From Oscillospiraceae bacterium (GTDB taxonomy: Bacteria > Bacillota > Clostridia > Oscillospirales > Ruminococcaceae), in assembly GCA_019416775.1 (NCBI GenBank), contig DXWR01000162.1:1-8602 (forward strand): 8,602 nt of DNA, in the 5' to 3' direction. The notes under the pieces are model-generated. The model was given only the letters and a program-made list of their open reading frames with translations, was not told the DNA's origin and made no database searches. A program made the translations under genes and the position numbers. Below are positions 1 to 5,741 of the stretch, piece after piece (within the stretch, counting starts at the first letter, position 1; each line of letters begins with the position of its first letter).

Positions 1-808
1 GGCAGGCAATGACGTAATTGCTGGCATGGTGGCTGCCCAGCAAGGGGATGGCTCGGACTTCCTCCCCTGCCACATTTTTGGAGGCAATGGCGATCCCCTC
101 CCCCAAAGAGACGGAAAACACCAGTTCATCAAAGGAGTCCACCTCCTTGACAATGCGGGGCAGGATGTGATCCTTGGCAAAGGCGGCCATGTAGTCCTTG
201 TAAAACCCTTTGCCAAACCGGGAAGACAAACAGAGAAACCCTTCTCCGGCAATCTCCCGGATCTCCACCTGGCTGCGCTGAGCCAGAGGGTGGGCAAAGG
301 AGGTGAGGACGCATATCTCATAGGAATGGAGGATTTCATACTCCACCCCCGGGGAATAGCGGTAGGTGGACTCAATGCCCAAGCTCACCTCTACCTTTCC
401 CTGAAGCAGGTCGTGGAGGCACTGTTCAAAATCCCCTTGGACAAAGTTCAGCCGGATACCCTGCTGCGTTTGGTACTCCTGCAAAAAAGCCAGGATTTCC
501 CGGTTTTCAAAGGAGCCGGTAAAGCCCAGGTTCACCACCGGAGGATCCAGCTGCCGCAGCTGATCTAACATCTCCCGGCACTGCCGGTCCAGCCGGATGC
601 AAGCCTGGTAAAACAGCTGACCCTTTGCGGTAAGCACCGGACGGTAGCCGGAACGGTTAAACAGGGGAAATCCCAGTTCCTGTTCCAGCTTGGCCATCTG
701 TTTGGACAAAGCGGGCTGGGAAAGGTACAGCGCCCGGGCCGCCCCGGAAAAGGATCCGGCCTCCACCACCTTGAGAAAGTAGAGGATTTTTTGATCTAAC
801 AAGGCCAC
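1..808 (-). CDS. LysR-family transcriptional regulator, C-terminus cut by window edge
   Basis: About 269 residues are present, reading off the left edge. The first ~60 residues form a typical LysR winged helix-turn-helix: FLKVVEAGSFSGAARALYLS, then QPALSKQMAKLEQELGFPLF. After this comes a linker helix and the start of a periplasmic-binding-protein-like effector domain (VVNLGFTGSFENREILAFLQ, later GVEYEILHSYEICVLTSFAH). I chose GTG at 808 because AAGGAGGG lies 7 nt before it (816-823); a TTG two codons later (802) with GGGAG in front is an alternative. No membrane segment or signal peptide is seen, so it should be a cytoplasmic DNA-binding regulator with a small-molecule effector. It starts only 26 nt after the rlmH stop, so it is probably cotranscribed with walJ-rlmH. 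The effector and target genes cannot be told; the usual divergent target is absent because the neighbour points the same way. Confidence 0.93.
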   Translation of the reverse strand, partial: MALLDQKILYFLKVVEAGSFSGAARALYLSQPALSKQMAKLEQELGFPLFNRSGYRPVLTAKGQLFYQACIRLDRQCREMLDQLRQLDPPVVNLGFTGSFENREILAFLQEYQTQQGIRLNFVQGDFEQCLHDLLQGKVEVSLGIESTYRYSPGVEYEILHSYEICVLTSFAHPLAQRSQVEIREIAGEGFLCLSSRFGKGFYKDYMAAFAKDHILPRIVKEVDSFDELVFSVSLGEGIAIASKNVAGEEVRAIPLLGSHHASNYVIAC

Positions 809-834
809 TCCCTTTCCCTCCTTGGCCACCGGCC

Positions 835-1317
835 TTATTTGTGGTAGGTTTTCCCGGACAGAATGCAGAAACACCGGTACAGCTGTTCCATCACCATCAC
901 CCGGGCCAGCTGATGAGGGAAGGTCATGGGGGAGATCGACAGACGCAGCTGTCCTTGGCGTTTTAGTTCCTCCCACAGTCCGTAGCTGCCCCCAATGAAG
1001 AAGGCAAAGCTTCCGCTGCCTCCTACCCCTTGGTTTTGCAGGTACACCGCCAACTTTTCACTGCTCATTTCCTTGCCCTCAATGCAAAGGGGGATCTTCA
1101 CCGCCCCCGCAGGGCATTTGGCAAGCAGGGCCTTTCCTTCCTCTTCCAGTCCTTTTTGAATCTGGGCGGGGGAAGGGTCGGCCGGCAACCGGTATTCCGG
1201 CACCTCCACCAGGGTAAATTTGCAAAAGCCGGAAAGCCGCTTTTGGTACTCCGCCACGGCTTCCCGCCAATAACTTTCCTTGCAGTTGCCCACACAGATC
1301 AGCCACACTCGGTACAT
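835..1317 (-). CDS. rlmH: 23S rRNA (pseudouridine1915-N3)-methyltransferase RlmH
   Basis: This 160-residue protein matches the usual ~159-residue length of RlmH, a small SPOUT-class methyltransferase. In the family it is a homodimer that uses S-adenosylmethionine to methylate N3 of pseudouridine 1915 in helix 69 of 23S rRNA, acting on assembled 70S ribosomes. The SAM-binding glycine-rich loop is FFIGGSYGL (residues ~106-114). The knotted C-terminus follows the family pattern closely: SPMTFPHQLARVMVMEQLYR, ending in the conserved YHK. The ATG at 1317 is preceded by GGAGG (1325-1329). The upstream in-frame extension to 1371 is rejected because it lies inside walJ and lacks family similarity. 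The start overlaps the walJ 3' end by 19 nt, so translation is probably coupled. Four extra cysteines (residues 8, 12, 32, 68) are visible but have no assigned role. Confidence 0.96.
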   Translation of the reverse strand: MYRVWLICVGNCKESYWREAVAEYQKRLSGFCKFTLVEVPEYRLPADPSPAQIQKGLEEEGKALLAKCPAGAVKIPLCIEGKEMSSEKLAVYLQNQGVGGSGSFAFFIGGSYGLWEELKRQGQLRLSISPMTFPHQLARVMVMEQLYRCFCILSGKTYHK

Positions 1318-2117
1318 ACTGTTTCCTCCGCGGCGATGATCCGGCCGGTGTTCATCCGAGGCGCCACCCAAAGGGTGAAGTCCTCTCCGGGGACTGCCCC
1401 AGCCTCCAGCAACGCCGTTAAGGCGTTTTGGTAGGCCAGTTCCGGACGGTTATTTTCCTGGCTGAGATGCCCCAGCACAAACCGCTTGGTGCCGGCTTTG
1501 GCCAGCTGAATCAATTCTTTGGCGCAGTCGCCGTTGGAGAGATGCCCCCGGCCACCCACGATTCGATTGCGCAAAAAGTAAGGGTAGGGGCTGTGGGCCA
1601 TCATCTCTTCGTCGTAGTTGCTCTCTAACAGCACCGTGTGGCAGCCCAGCAGAGCATCGTGAATCTGGGAGGTGATTTGGCCCAAGTCGGTGCAGACCAT
1701 CATGGTCTGATCCGCCTGTTCCACCCGGTAACAGCAGCTCTGGGCGCTGTCGTGGGGAGTGGAAACGGCGGTAAAGGACTGGCTGCCCAAACTCACCGTT
1801 TCTCCAGGCTGGATCACCCGCAGATCCAAGGAATAATCCAAAATCCCCTTCTGCACCAAGGCGTCCAGGGTGCCGGGGGTGCCGTACACCGGCAGGTGAT
1901 GGCGCAGGACAATTTTTTGCAGGCCGCTGACATGGTCGGAGTGCTCGTGGGTCACCAGCACCGCCTTGGGGGCCTCCAGGGAGATCCCTGCCAACGCCAG
2001 TTGGGCGGCATAGTTTCGGATGCCGATGCCGCCGTCAATGAGCAGGCCTTCCTGCGGGGTGCCCACAAAGTGGCAGTTTCCCTTGGAGGAGCTGCACAGG
2101 GAATAAAGCAGGGACAT
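1299..2117 (-). CDS. walJ: MBL-fold metallohydrolase, WalJ/YycJ type
   Basis: This is a 272-residue single-domain metallo-beta-lactamase-fold protein. The metal-binding motif THEHSDH sits at residues 56-62. Further metal-ligand regions are VCTDLGQ and GHLSQENNRPELA. The N-terminus LYSLCSSSKGNCHFV and the DGGIGIRNY segment are typical of the YycJ/WalJ family, which is usually about 264 residues. Bacillus YycJ is encoded in the walRK operon and has been linked to nuclease activity and coordination of cell division with replication; that role is family knowledge and is not shown by this sequence. The ATG at 2117 has AAGGAA (2125-2130) as ribosome site. An upstream in-frame ATG at 2225 is rejected because its reading frame runs through an intrinsic terminator. 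walJ is followed by rlmH as in Bacillus, but without walRKHI or an htrA-like protease nearby. Confidence 0.9.
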   Translation of the reverse strand: MSLLYSLCSSSKGNCHFVGTPQEGLLIDGGIGIRNYAAQLALAGISLEAPKAVLVTHEHSDHVSGLQKIVLRHHLPVYGTPGTLDALVQKGILDYSLDLRVIQPGETVSLGSQSFTAVSTPHDSAQSCCYRVEQADQTMMVCTDLGQITSQIHDALLGCHTVLLESNYDEEMMAHSPYPYFLRNRIVGGRGHLSNGDCAKELIQLAKAGTKRFVLGHLSQENNRPELAYQNALTALLEAGAVPGEDFTLWVAPRMNTGRIIAAEETVCTECG

Positions 2118-2146
2118 ATTGGACTTCCTTTCCGGTTTTGTTCTTA

Positions 2147-2171
2147 GAAAAAAGCCCCGATCAACGGGGCT
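2147..2171 (-). terminator. Rho-independent terminator between murA and walJ
   Basis: On the minus strand a perfect 7-bp GC-rich stem AGCCCCG/CGGGGCT (2165-2171 with 2153-2159) with loop TTGAT is followed directly by TTTTTT (2153-2148). This has the hallmarks of an intrinsic terminator for transcripts coming from murA. It ends only about 30 nt before the walJ ATG, which leaves hardly any room for a complete promoter downstream of it. It may therefore act as an attenuator or leaky terminator for walJ-rlmH-lysR. Confidence 0.85.
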
Positions 2172-2189
2172 AGAGTGAATGAAAATGAA

Positions 2190-2209
2190 GAAGGGATCAA
2201 AAACCCTTC
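2190..2209 (-). other. Small hairpin in the murA-walJ spacer
   Basis: A 6-bp stem GAAGGG/CCCTTC (2190-2195 with 2204-2209) with an 8-nt loop. On the minus strand the loop is T-rich (TTTTTGAT) and the downstream side reads TTCATTTTC, so at best it is a weak accessory terminator for murA. It may also be chance. Confidence 0.3.
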
Positions 2210-2250
2210 CGGATAATTCTTCCAATGGCTCAATCTACCATGGAACAAAG

Positions 2251-2287
2251 CTCTCCCCCAGGGAGAAGGTGTCAGCGTGGGCTGACG
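2251..2287. repeat. REP-like double-hairpin element between murA and walJ
   Basis: Two adjacent small palindromes are visible: TCTCCC/GGGAGA (2252-2257 with 2261-2266, loop CCA) and GTCAGC/GCTGAC (2271-2276 with 2281-2286, loop GTGG). The layout of a CTCCC...GGGAG hairpin beside a GTCA...TGAC hairpin resembles dispersed intergenic repeats that I recall from Ruminococcaceae genomes. Only one copy is present in this window, so the repeat status rests on that recollection. The rest of the 2172-2381 spacer shows no gene. A TTGACT hexamer at about 2343-2348 (minus strand) has no convincing -10 partner. Confidence 0.45.
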
Positions 2288-2381
2288 GATCAAGGAAACA
2301 AATTTCGACAAACTTTACTGCGTGGAAAAAGCCAAGGAAAGTCAATCATAACTCACCCGTTCGTTTTTCAACTCCGGCCGG

Positions 2382-3668
2382 TTAGTTCGCCTGCCGCAGC
2401 GCCGCCGGATCAGGCATGACGATCTTCTTCATATCGCCGCCCAGGCCCCGGATCTTTTCCACAATCTCTTCGTAACCCCGTTCGATGTGGTAGATGTCCT
2501 CGATTTCGGTGACCCCGTCGCAGGTCAAAGCGGCGATCACCATGGCAGCCCCGGCCCGGAGGTCGGTGGCCCGCACCGGAGCAGCGGTAAAGTGGTCGAT
2601 ACCCTCGATGATGGCAACCCGGCCTTCCACCGCAATATCCGCGCCCATCCGGCGCAGCTCGTCTACATACTTAAACCGGTTCTCCCAAACCCCTTCGGTA
2701 ACCAAACTGGTGCCCTTAGCCAGGCAGAGCAGAGTGACAATCTGGGGCTGCATATCGGTGGGGAAGCCGGGATGGGGACGGGTCTTGATATTGGTCTTTT
2801 GCAGGGGACCTACGTACCGCACCCGCACGGCGTCGTCAAATTCAATCACCTCTGCCCCAATCTTTTGGAGCTTGGCGGTGATGCTTTCCAAATGCTTGGG
2901 GATGACGTTTTCCACCAGCACGTCTCCCTTGGTAGCCACAGCCGCCACCATATAGGTCCCGGCCTCAATCTGGTCGGGAATGATGGAGTATTCCGCCCCA
3001 AACAGGTGGTCTACCCCCCGGATTTTAATCACGTCGGTTCCCGCCCCCATGATGTTGGCGCCCATGGAATTGAGGAAGTTGGCCAGATCCACAATGTGGG
3101 GTTCCTTAGCGGCGTTTTCAATGATGGTCATGCCCCTGGCTTTCACCGCCGCCAGCATGACGTTGATGGTGGCGCCCACCGTCACCACGTCAAAGTACAC
3201 CCGAGCGCCGGTGAGCTGATCGGCCCGGACGTCGATCATGCCGTACTCCAAGCTGTAATCCGCTCCCAGGCTCTGGAAACCCTTCAGGTGCTGGTCGATG
3301 GGCCGTACTCCGAAGTTGCATCCTCCAGGCAGGCTGACTTTGGCCCGATGGAACCGGCCCAGCAGCGCTCCCAAAAAGTAATAGGAAGCCCGCATATGCT
3401 TGGCCAGCTCATAGGGCACCTCCGGCACGGCAATATTGGCGGTATCGATCTCCACGGTGGTGCGGTTCAGGTACTTCACCTGGGCTCCCATCTCCCGGAG
3501 AATCTCTAAAATAATCCCCACATCGCTGATGTTGGGCACATTTTCAATGACACAAGGCCCTTCGGCCAAAATAGTAGCGGGCAGAATACCCACCGCGGCG
3601 TTTTTGGCCCCGCTGATGGTTACCTTGCCCTGAAGGGGGTGGCCCCCACGAATCACATACTTCTCCAA
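2382..3668 (-). CDS. murA: UDP-N-acetylglucosamine 1-carboxyvinyltransferase (MurZ-type MurA)
   Basis: This 428-residue protein has the usual MurA length. It transfers enolpyruvate from phosphoenolpyruvate to UDP-GlcNAc in the cytoplasm, the first committed step of peptidoglycan synthesis. The SGAKNAA motif gives Lys22-Asn23, and the flexible loop GGCNFGVRPIDQH carries the catalytic, fosfomycin-reactive cysteine at residue 117. PHPGFPTDMQ holds the catalytic aspartate, and DLRAGAAM holds the conserved C-terminal arginine. The segments RASYYFLGALLGRF, VGATINVMLAAV and ENVIPKHLESITAKL resemble the second Gram-positive isozyme (MurAB/MurZ) more than MurAA, so a paralogue may exist elsewhere. The start is TTG at 3668 (MEKYVIRGG), with GGGGAG 7 nt upstream. 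The in-frame ATG at 3734 would add 22 residues not found in the family and has no clear ribosome site. It is transcribed from its own promoter, separate from the heat-shock operon. Confidence 0.97.
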   Translation of the reverse strand: MEKYVIRGGHPLQGKVTISGAKNAAVGILPATILAEGPCVIENVPNISDVGIILEILREMGAQVKYLNRTTVEIDTANIAVPEVPYELAKHMRASYYFLGALLGRFHRAKVSLPGGCNFGVRPIDQHLKGFQSLGADYSLEYGMIDVRADQLTGARVYFDVVTVGATINVMLAAVKARGMTIIENAAKEPHIVDLANFLNSMGANIMGAGTDVIKIRGVDHLFGAEYSIIPDQIEAGTYMVAAVATKGDVLVENVIPKHLESITAKLQKIGAEVIEFDDAVRVRYVGPLQKTNIKTRPHPGFPTDMQPQIVTLLCLAKGTSLVTEGVWENRFKYVDELRRMGADIAVEGRVAIIEGIDHFTAAPVRATDLRAGAAMVIAALTCDGVTEIEDIYHIERGYEEIVEKIRGLGGDMKKIVMPDPAALRQAN

Positions 3669-3792
3669 ACGGAATCTCCCCTTTTCTGCACAAAGGAAAC
3701 GGACGTTTGATGGCGGTGCGCCCAGCACACCCAATGTATCAACAATGGCGAAACGGAAAGCCGCCCCGCCCGGAAATTTCTTTATCTTAAGT

Positions 3793-3801
3793 AGTATAAC
3801 A
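3793..3801 (-). promoter_or_regulatory. Possible second murA promoter, extended -10
   Basis: The minus strand reads TGTTATACT, an extended -10 (TG, one base, then TATACT at 3793-3798). The best -35 at 17-nt spacing is TTTCCT, only 3 of 6 consensus bases. Transcripts would start near 3786 and have a leader of about 120 nt. It could act alone or be an incidental A+T-rich match within the leader made from the upstream promoter. Confidence 0.4.
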
Positions 3802-3874
3802 CATCTGTGCCAAAAAGGAAAGAGCTCCCAACCCGAAATTGAATTTTCCCAGTTCGGACCCTTTCCTTACCGAA

Positions 3875-3903
3875 ACCATACATCATTTTTGCCCTTTTGT
3901 CAA
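3875..3903 (-). promoter_or_regulatory. Probable sigma-A promoter for murA
   Basis: The minus strand has TTGACA (3898-3903, perfect -35), a 17-nt spacer and TATGGT (3875-3880, 4 of 6 -10 bases). It faces murA and lies downstream of the dnaJ terminator, which fits an independent murA transcript starting near 3868. The leader would then be about 200 nt, long enough to hold a regulatory structure, although none is recognised. Confidence 0.65.
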
Positions 3904-4008
3904 GAAATTGGGAGCGTTTCTGACGGAATACATCAAAAGGGGGAGTTCTGGGGGAAAAAGTTGGGGGATTTTATAAAGAGTGTTTCTAAAGCCCCCTGGT
4001 TTTTCCCG

Positions 4009-4047
4009 AAAAAGAAAAAGGCCGAAGTCAAATCTGACCTCGACCTT
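4009..4047 (-). terminator. Rho-independent terminator of the heat-shock operon
   Basis: In minus-strand RNA, AAGGUCGAGGUCA (4047-4035) pairs along its whole 13-nt length with UGACUUCGGCCUU (4030-4018), with two G-U pairs and a GAUU loop. The tail that follows is UUUUUCUUUUU (4019-4009, overlapping the stem end). In the opposite strand the two G-U positions become C-A mismatches, so the structure is specific to transcripts coming from dnaJ. It lies about 270 nt past the dnaJ stop, after the two tandem repeats. Confidence 0.85.
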
Positions 4048-4128
4048 AGTATCCGACAGCAAACCGGTTCGATTCCCGTGGATTATTTCCAACAAACCAA
4101 ACCATAGCTTTCCGTTGTTCCAAGCAGA

Positions 4129-4219
4129 AGTTCACCCGGTTTTCGCCCTTGGGCGAAATTGCGGCCGGGCTTTTTGGCCGTAAAGGGTGGACTCAGGAAC
4201 GTCAGTTGCCTGACGTTCC
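4129..4219. repeat. Structured repeat, copy 1 (tandem with copy 2)
   Basis: The outer stem pairs AGTTCACCC (4129-4137) with GGGTGGACT (4185-4193), with one T-G. It encloses hairpin A, TTTCGCCC/GGGCGAAA (4141-4148 with 4151-4158), and hairpin B, GCGGCC/GGCCGT (4161-4166 with 4176-4181), which has the 9-nt loop GGGCTTTTT. Hairpin C is a separate perfect 10-bp stem GGAACGTCAG/CTGACGTTCC (4196-4205 with 4210-4219) with loop TTGC. It differs from copy 2 at only 3 of 91 positions, so the pair is a recent tandem duplication with a 112-bp period. Confidence 0.9.
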
Positions 4220-4240
4220 GTACTGTAATTTTTGGGATGG

Positions 4241-4331
4241 AGTTCACCCGATTTTCGCCCTTGGGCGAAATTGCGGCCGGGCTTTTTGGCCGCAAAGGGT
4301 GGACTCAGCAACGTCAGTTGCCTGACGTTCC
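4241..4331. repeat. Structured repeat, copy 2, overlapping the dnaJ 3' end
   Basis: It has the same four stems as copy 1: outer 4241-4249 with 4297-4305; hairpin A 4253-4260 with 4263-4270; hairpin B GCGGCC/GGCCGC 4273-4278 with 4288-4293, loop GGGCTTTTT; hairpin C AACGTCAG/CTGACGTT 4310-4317 with 4322-4329. The dnaJ stop codon (4314-4316) and last codons lie inside hairpin C, so this copy contributes the end of that gene. Confidence 0.9.
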
Positions 4332-5480
4332 GAACCGCTTTTTAAGTTTATCAAAGAAACTTTTTTGCTTGGCGTAATTTTTTTCATTGAGGGTGTTTTC
4401 AAACTCTTTGAGTTTATTCAAACTTTCCCCTCGGACGTTTTTGGGCACCTCCACCACAATGTGGACGTACTGGTCTCCCCGTCCCCGGCCGTTTAAGGCG
4501 GTGACACCCCGTCCCCGGAGCCGGAACACCGTACCGGGCTGGGTGCCGGCGGGCATGGTGTACTTCACTTCCCCATCGATGGTGGGCACCTTCAATTCAC
4601 ACCCCGCCACCGCTTGGTAAAAGCTCACCGGGAAGTCGCAGTGGATGTCGTAGCCGTCCCGCTCAAACACCGGGTCCGGCCGCACCGTCACCGATACCCC
4701 CAAGTCCCCGGCAGGGCCGCCGTTGGTACCGGCATTGCCTTGACCCCGGACTGCCAGAGTCTGGCCGTCGTCGATGCCGGCAGGAACGTTGACTTGAATG
4801 GTCTTACGGACATTTTCCCGTCCGGTGCCGCCGCACTTTTGACAGGGGTCATTTATGATCCGTCCCTTGCCGCCGCACTTAGGACAGGGGCGAGAAGTGC
4901 TCATACTGCCCAGCGGGGTACGCTGAACGTACTGTACCTGGCCGGTACCGTGGCAGTCGGGACAGGTTTGGGGACTTTTTCCCGCCGCGCAGCCGCTGCC
5001 ATGGCAGACAGAGCAGTTTTCCTGCCGGTTGATGGTAACGGTTTTGGTGCAGCCGTGGCAGGCTTCCATAAAGTCCAGTACAATGCTGGTCCGGATGTCG
5101 CTGCCTCGGCGGGGTGCGTTGGGGTTAGCCCGGCGGGCACTTCCTCCAAAGCCGCCTCCGAAGCCTCCGCCGAAGAAACTGTCGAAAATGTCCCCCAGAT
5201 CGGAGAATCCGCCGAAACCGCCTGCGCCACCGGCGCCGGCCCCGTAGTTGGGGTCCACCCCGGCGTGGCCGAACTGGTCATACTTGGCTCGTTTCTGCTC
5301 GTCGCTGAGCACCTCGTAGGCTTCATTCGCTTCTTTAAATTTTGCTTCGGCTTCTTTGTCCCCGGGGTGCAGGTCGGGGTGGTACTGTTTGGCCAGCTTG
5401 TGGTAGGCTTTTTTGATTTCGTCTTGGCTGGCGCCTTTTTGTACCCCCAGCACCTCGTAATAATCTCTCTTATCCGCCAC
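4314..5480 (-). CDS. dnaJ: Chaperone protein DnaJ (Hsp40)
   Basis: This 388-residue type I J-protein stimulates DnaK ATP hydrolysis and delivers unfolded clients in the cytoplasm. The J domain (about 1-70) carries HPD at 34-36. A Gly/Phe-rich region follows at about 79-114 (GGFGGFSDLGDIFDSFFGGG). The zinc-binding domain has four CxxCxGxG motifs: CSVCHGSG (156-163), CPDCHGTG (173-180), CPKCGGKG (199-206) and CQKCGGTG (213-220). The C-terminal client-binding and dimerisation region is complete. The GTG start at 5480 has GAGGGGG about 7 nt upstream. The final residues GTSGN and the TGA stop are encoded inside a structured repeat, so the natural C-terminus was probably altered by repeat insertion. 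The prmA and rsmE genes, often found after dnaJ in Firmicutes, do not follow. A 260-nt structured spacer separates it from dnaK, so it may be expressed at a lower or separate level. Confidence 0.98.
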   Translation of the reverse strand: MADKRDYYEVLGVQKGASQDEIKKAYHKLAKQYHPDLHPGDKEAEAKFKEANEAYEVLSDEQKRAKYDQFGHAGVDPNYGAGAGGAGGFGGFSDLGDIFDSFFGGGFGGGFGGSARRANPNAPRRGSDIRTSIVLDFMEACHGCTKTVTINRQENCSVCHGSGCAAGKSPQTCPDCHGTGQVQYVQRTPLGSMSTSRPCPKCGGKGRIINDPCQKCGGTGRENVRKTIQVNVPAGIDDGQTLAVRGQGNAGTNGGPAGDLGVSVTVRPDPVFERDGYDIHCDFPVSFYQAVAGCELKVPTIDGEVKYTMPAGTQPGTVFRLRGRGVTALNGRGRGDQYVHIVVEVPKNVRGESLNKLKEFENTLNEKNYAKQKSFFDKLKKRFGTSGN

Positions 5481-5505
5481 GGTTGTTCCCCCTCAAACGG
5501 GACAG

Positions 5506-5550
5506 ATTCCAGACTCAGACCCAGTGAGAAGCCCGGGCCGGGTCTGGAAT
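5506..5550 (-). promoter_or_regulatory. Competing hairpins just upstream of the dnaJ ribosome site
   Basis: Two mutually exclusive stems share bases: ATTCCAGAC/GTCTGGAAT (5506-5514 with 5542-5550, 9 bp) and CAGACCC/GGGTCTG (5516-5522 with 5540-5546, 7 bp). In the mRNA they end about 15 nt before the GAGGGGG ribosome site of dnaJ. They could be a translational control or mRNA-processing structure; no known family is recognised. Confidence 0.5.
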
Positions 5551-5561
5551 GCCATCCGCTG

Positions 5562-5591
5562 ATTATTTTTTCTCTTGTGTGGTTATTGCAA
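5562..5591 (-). promoter_or_regulatory. Candidate weak promoter for dnaJ
   Basis: The minus strand shows TTGCAA (5586-5591, 4 of 6 -35 bases), an 18-nt A-rich spacer and AATAAT (5562-5567, 5 of 6 -10 bases), facing dnaJ. Its place between repeat copy 3 and the dnaJ leader hairpin suits an internal promoter. The match is modest in an A-rich stretch, so chance is a real alternative. Confidence 0.3.
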
Positions 5592-5600
5592 CGATTGCTG

Positions 5601-5616
5601 CGGCGCCAAAGCGCCG
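5601..5616. other. Perfect CGGCGC hairpin in the dnaK-dnaJ spacer
   Basis: The stem CGGCGC/GCGCCG (5601-5606 with 5611-5616) has a 4-nt loop CAAA. No T-tract follows on either strand, so it is not an intrinsic terminator by itself. It may stabilise the dnaK transcript end or be part of a degenerate repeat. Confidence 0.45.
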
Positions 5617-5650
5617 GAAGAAACCCTCGCCCAACAACATCCTCAGAATC

Positions 5651-5741
5651 GATTTCCCCTGGTTTTCGCCGTTAGGCGAAATGACCGGCCGGACATTTGC
5701 CGGTCAAAGGGGGAATCTTAAACATCGGCGAAGCCGTTGTT
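5651..5741. repeat. Structured repeat, copy 3, abutting the dnaK stop
   Basis: It has the same architecture as copies 1 and 2, with different stem sequences. The outer stem is GATTTCCCC/GGGGGAATC (5651-5659 with 5709-5717, one T-G). Hairpin A is TTTCGCC/GGCGAAA (5664-5670 with 5675-5681, loop GTTA). Hairpin B is GACCGGC/GCCGGTC (5683-5689 with 5699-5705, 9-nt loop CGGACATTT). Hairpin C is AACATCGGC/GCCGTTGTT (5721-5729 with 5733-5741, one mismatch). The last paired base is the third base of the dnaK stop codon. Confidence 0.8.

Larger units (their letters stand above)
3669..4313 (-). other. 645-nt intergenic region between dnaJ and murA
   Basis: No gene is convincing here. Reading with transcription (high to low), it holds two tandem copies of a structured repeat just behind dnaJ, about 80 nt without recognisable content (4048-4128), the operon terminator (4009-4047), a C-tract segment (3939-3967 as G5 runs on the plus strand), a consensus-like promoter (3875-3903), a second extended -10 (3793-3798), and the murA leader. 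Near the murA start, 3712-3730 can form a stem GGTGTGC/GCGCACC of 7 pairs with one G-U. Short open frames across the region have no ribosome sites or family similarity. Confidence 0.75.

Noticed and set aside
4063..4079. tRNA-like T-arm (ACCGG, TTCGATT loop, CCCGT)
   Set aside because: The stem has a mismatch. Neither a matching acceptor stem nor D and anticodon arms are present upstream, and the region overlaps the flank of the dnaJ terminator.
3883..4095. Short minus-strand open frame of 70 codons behind dnaJ
   Set aside because: It reads through the intrinsic terminator, has no ribosome site, and its sequence is simply the terminator stem and T-tract.
4129..4219. Repeat copies as intrinsic terminators
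   Set aside because: No copy is followed by a T-tract on the mRNA strand, and a proper terminator lies further downstream at 4009-4047.
4129..4331. CRISPR array, because of tandem palindromic repeats
   Set aside because: Only two units of 91 bp with a 21-bp gap, each internally multi-hairpin, no cas genes, and related copies scattered elsewhere. This is a dispersed structured repeat.
4614..5675. 353-codon plus-strand open frame
   Set aside because: It is antisense to dnaJ, has no ribosome site or family features, and mirrors dnaJ codons.
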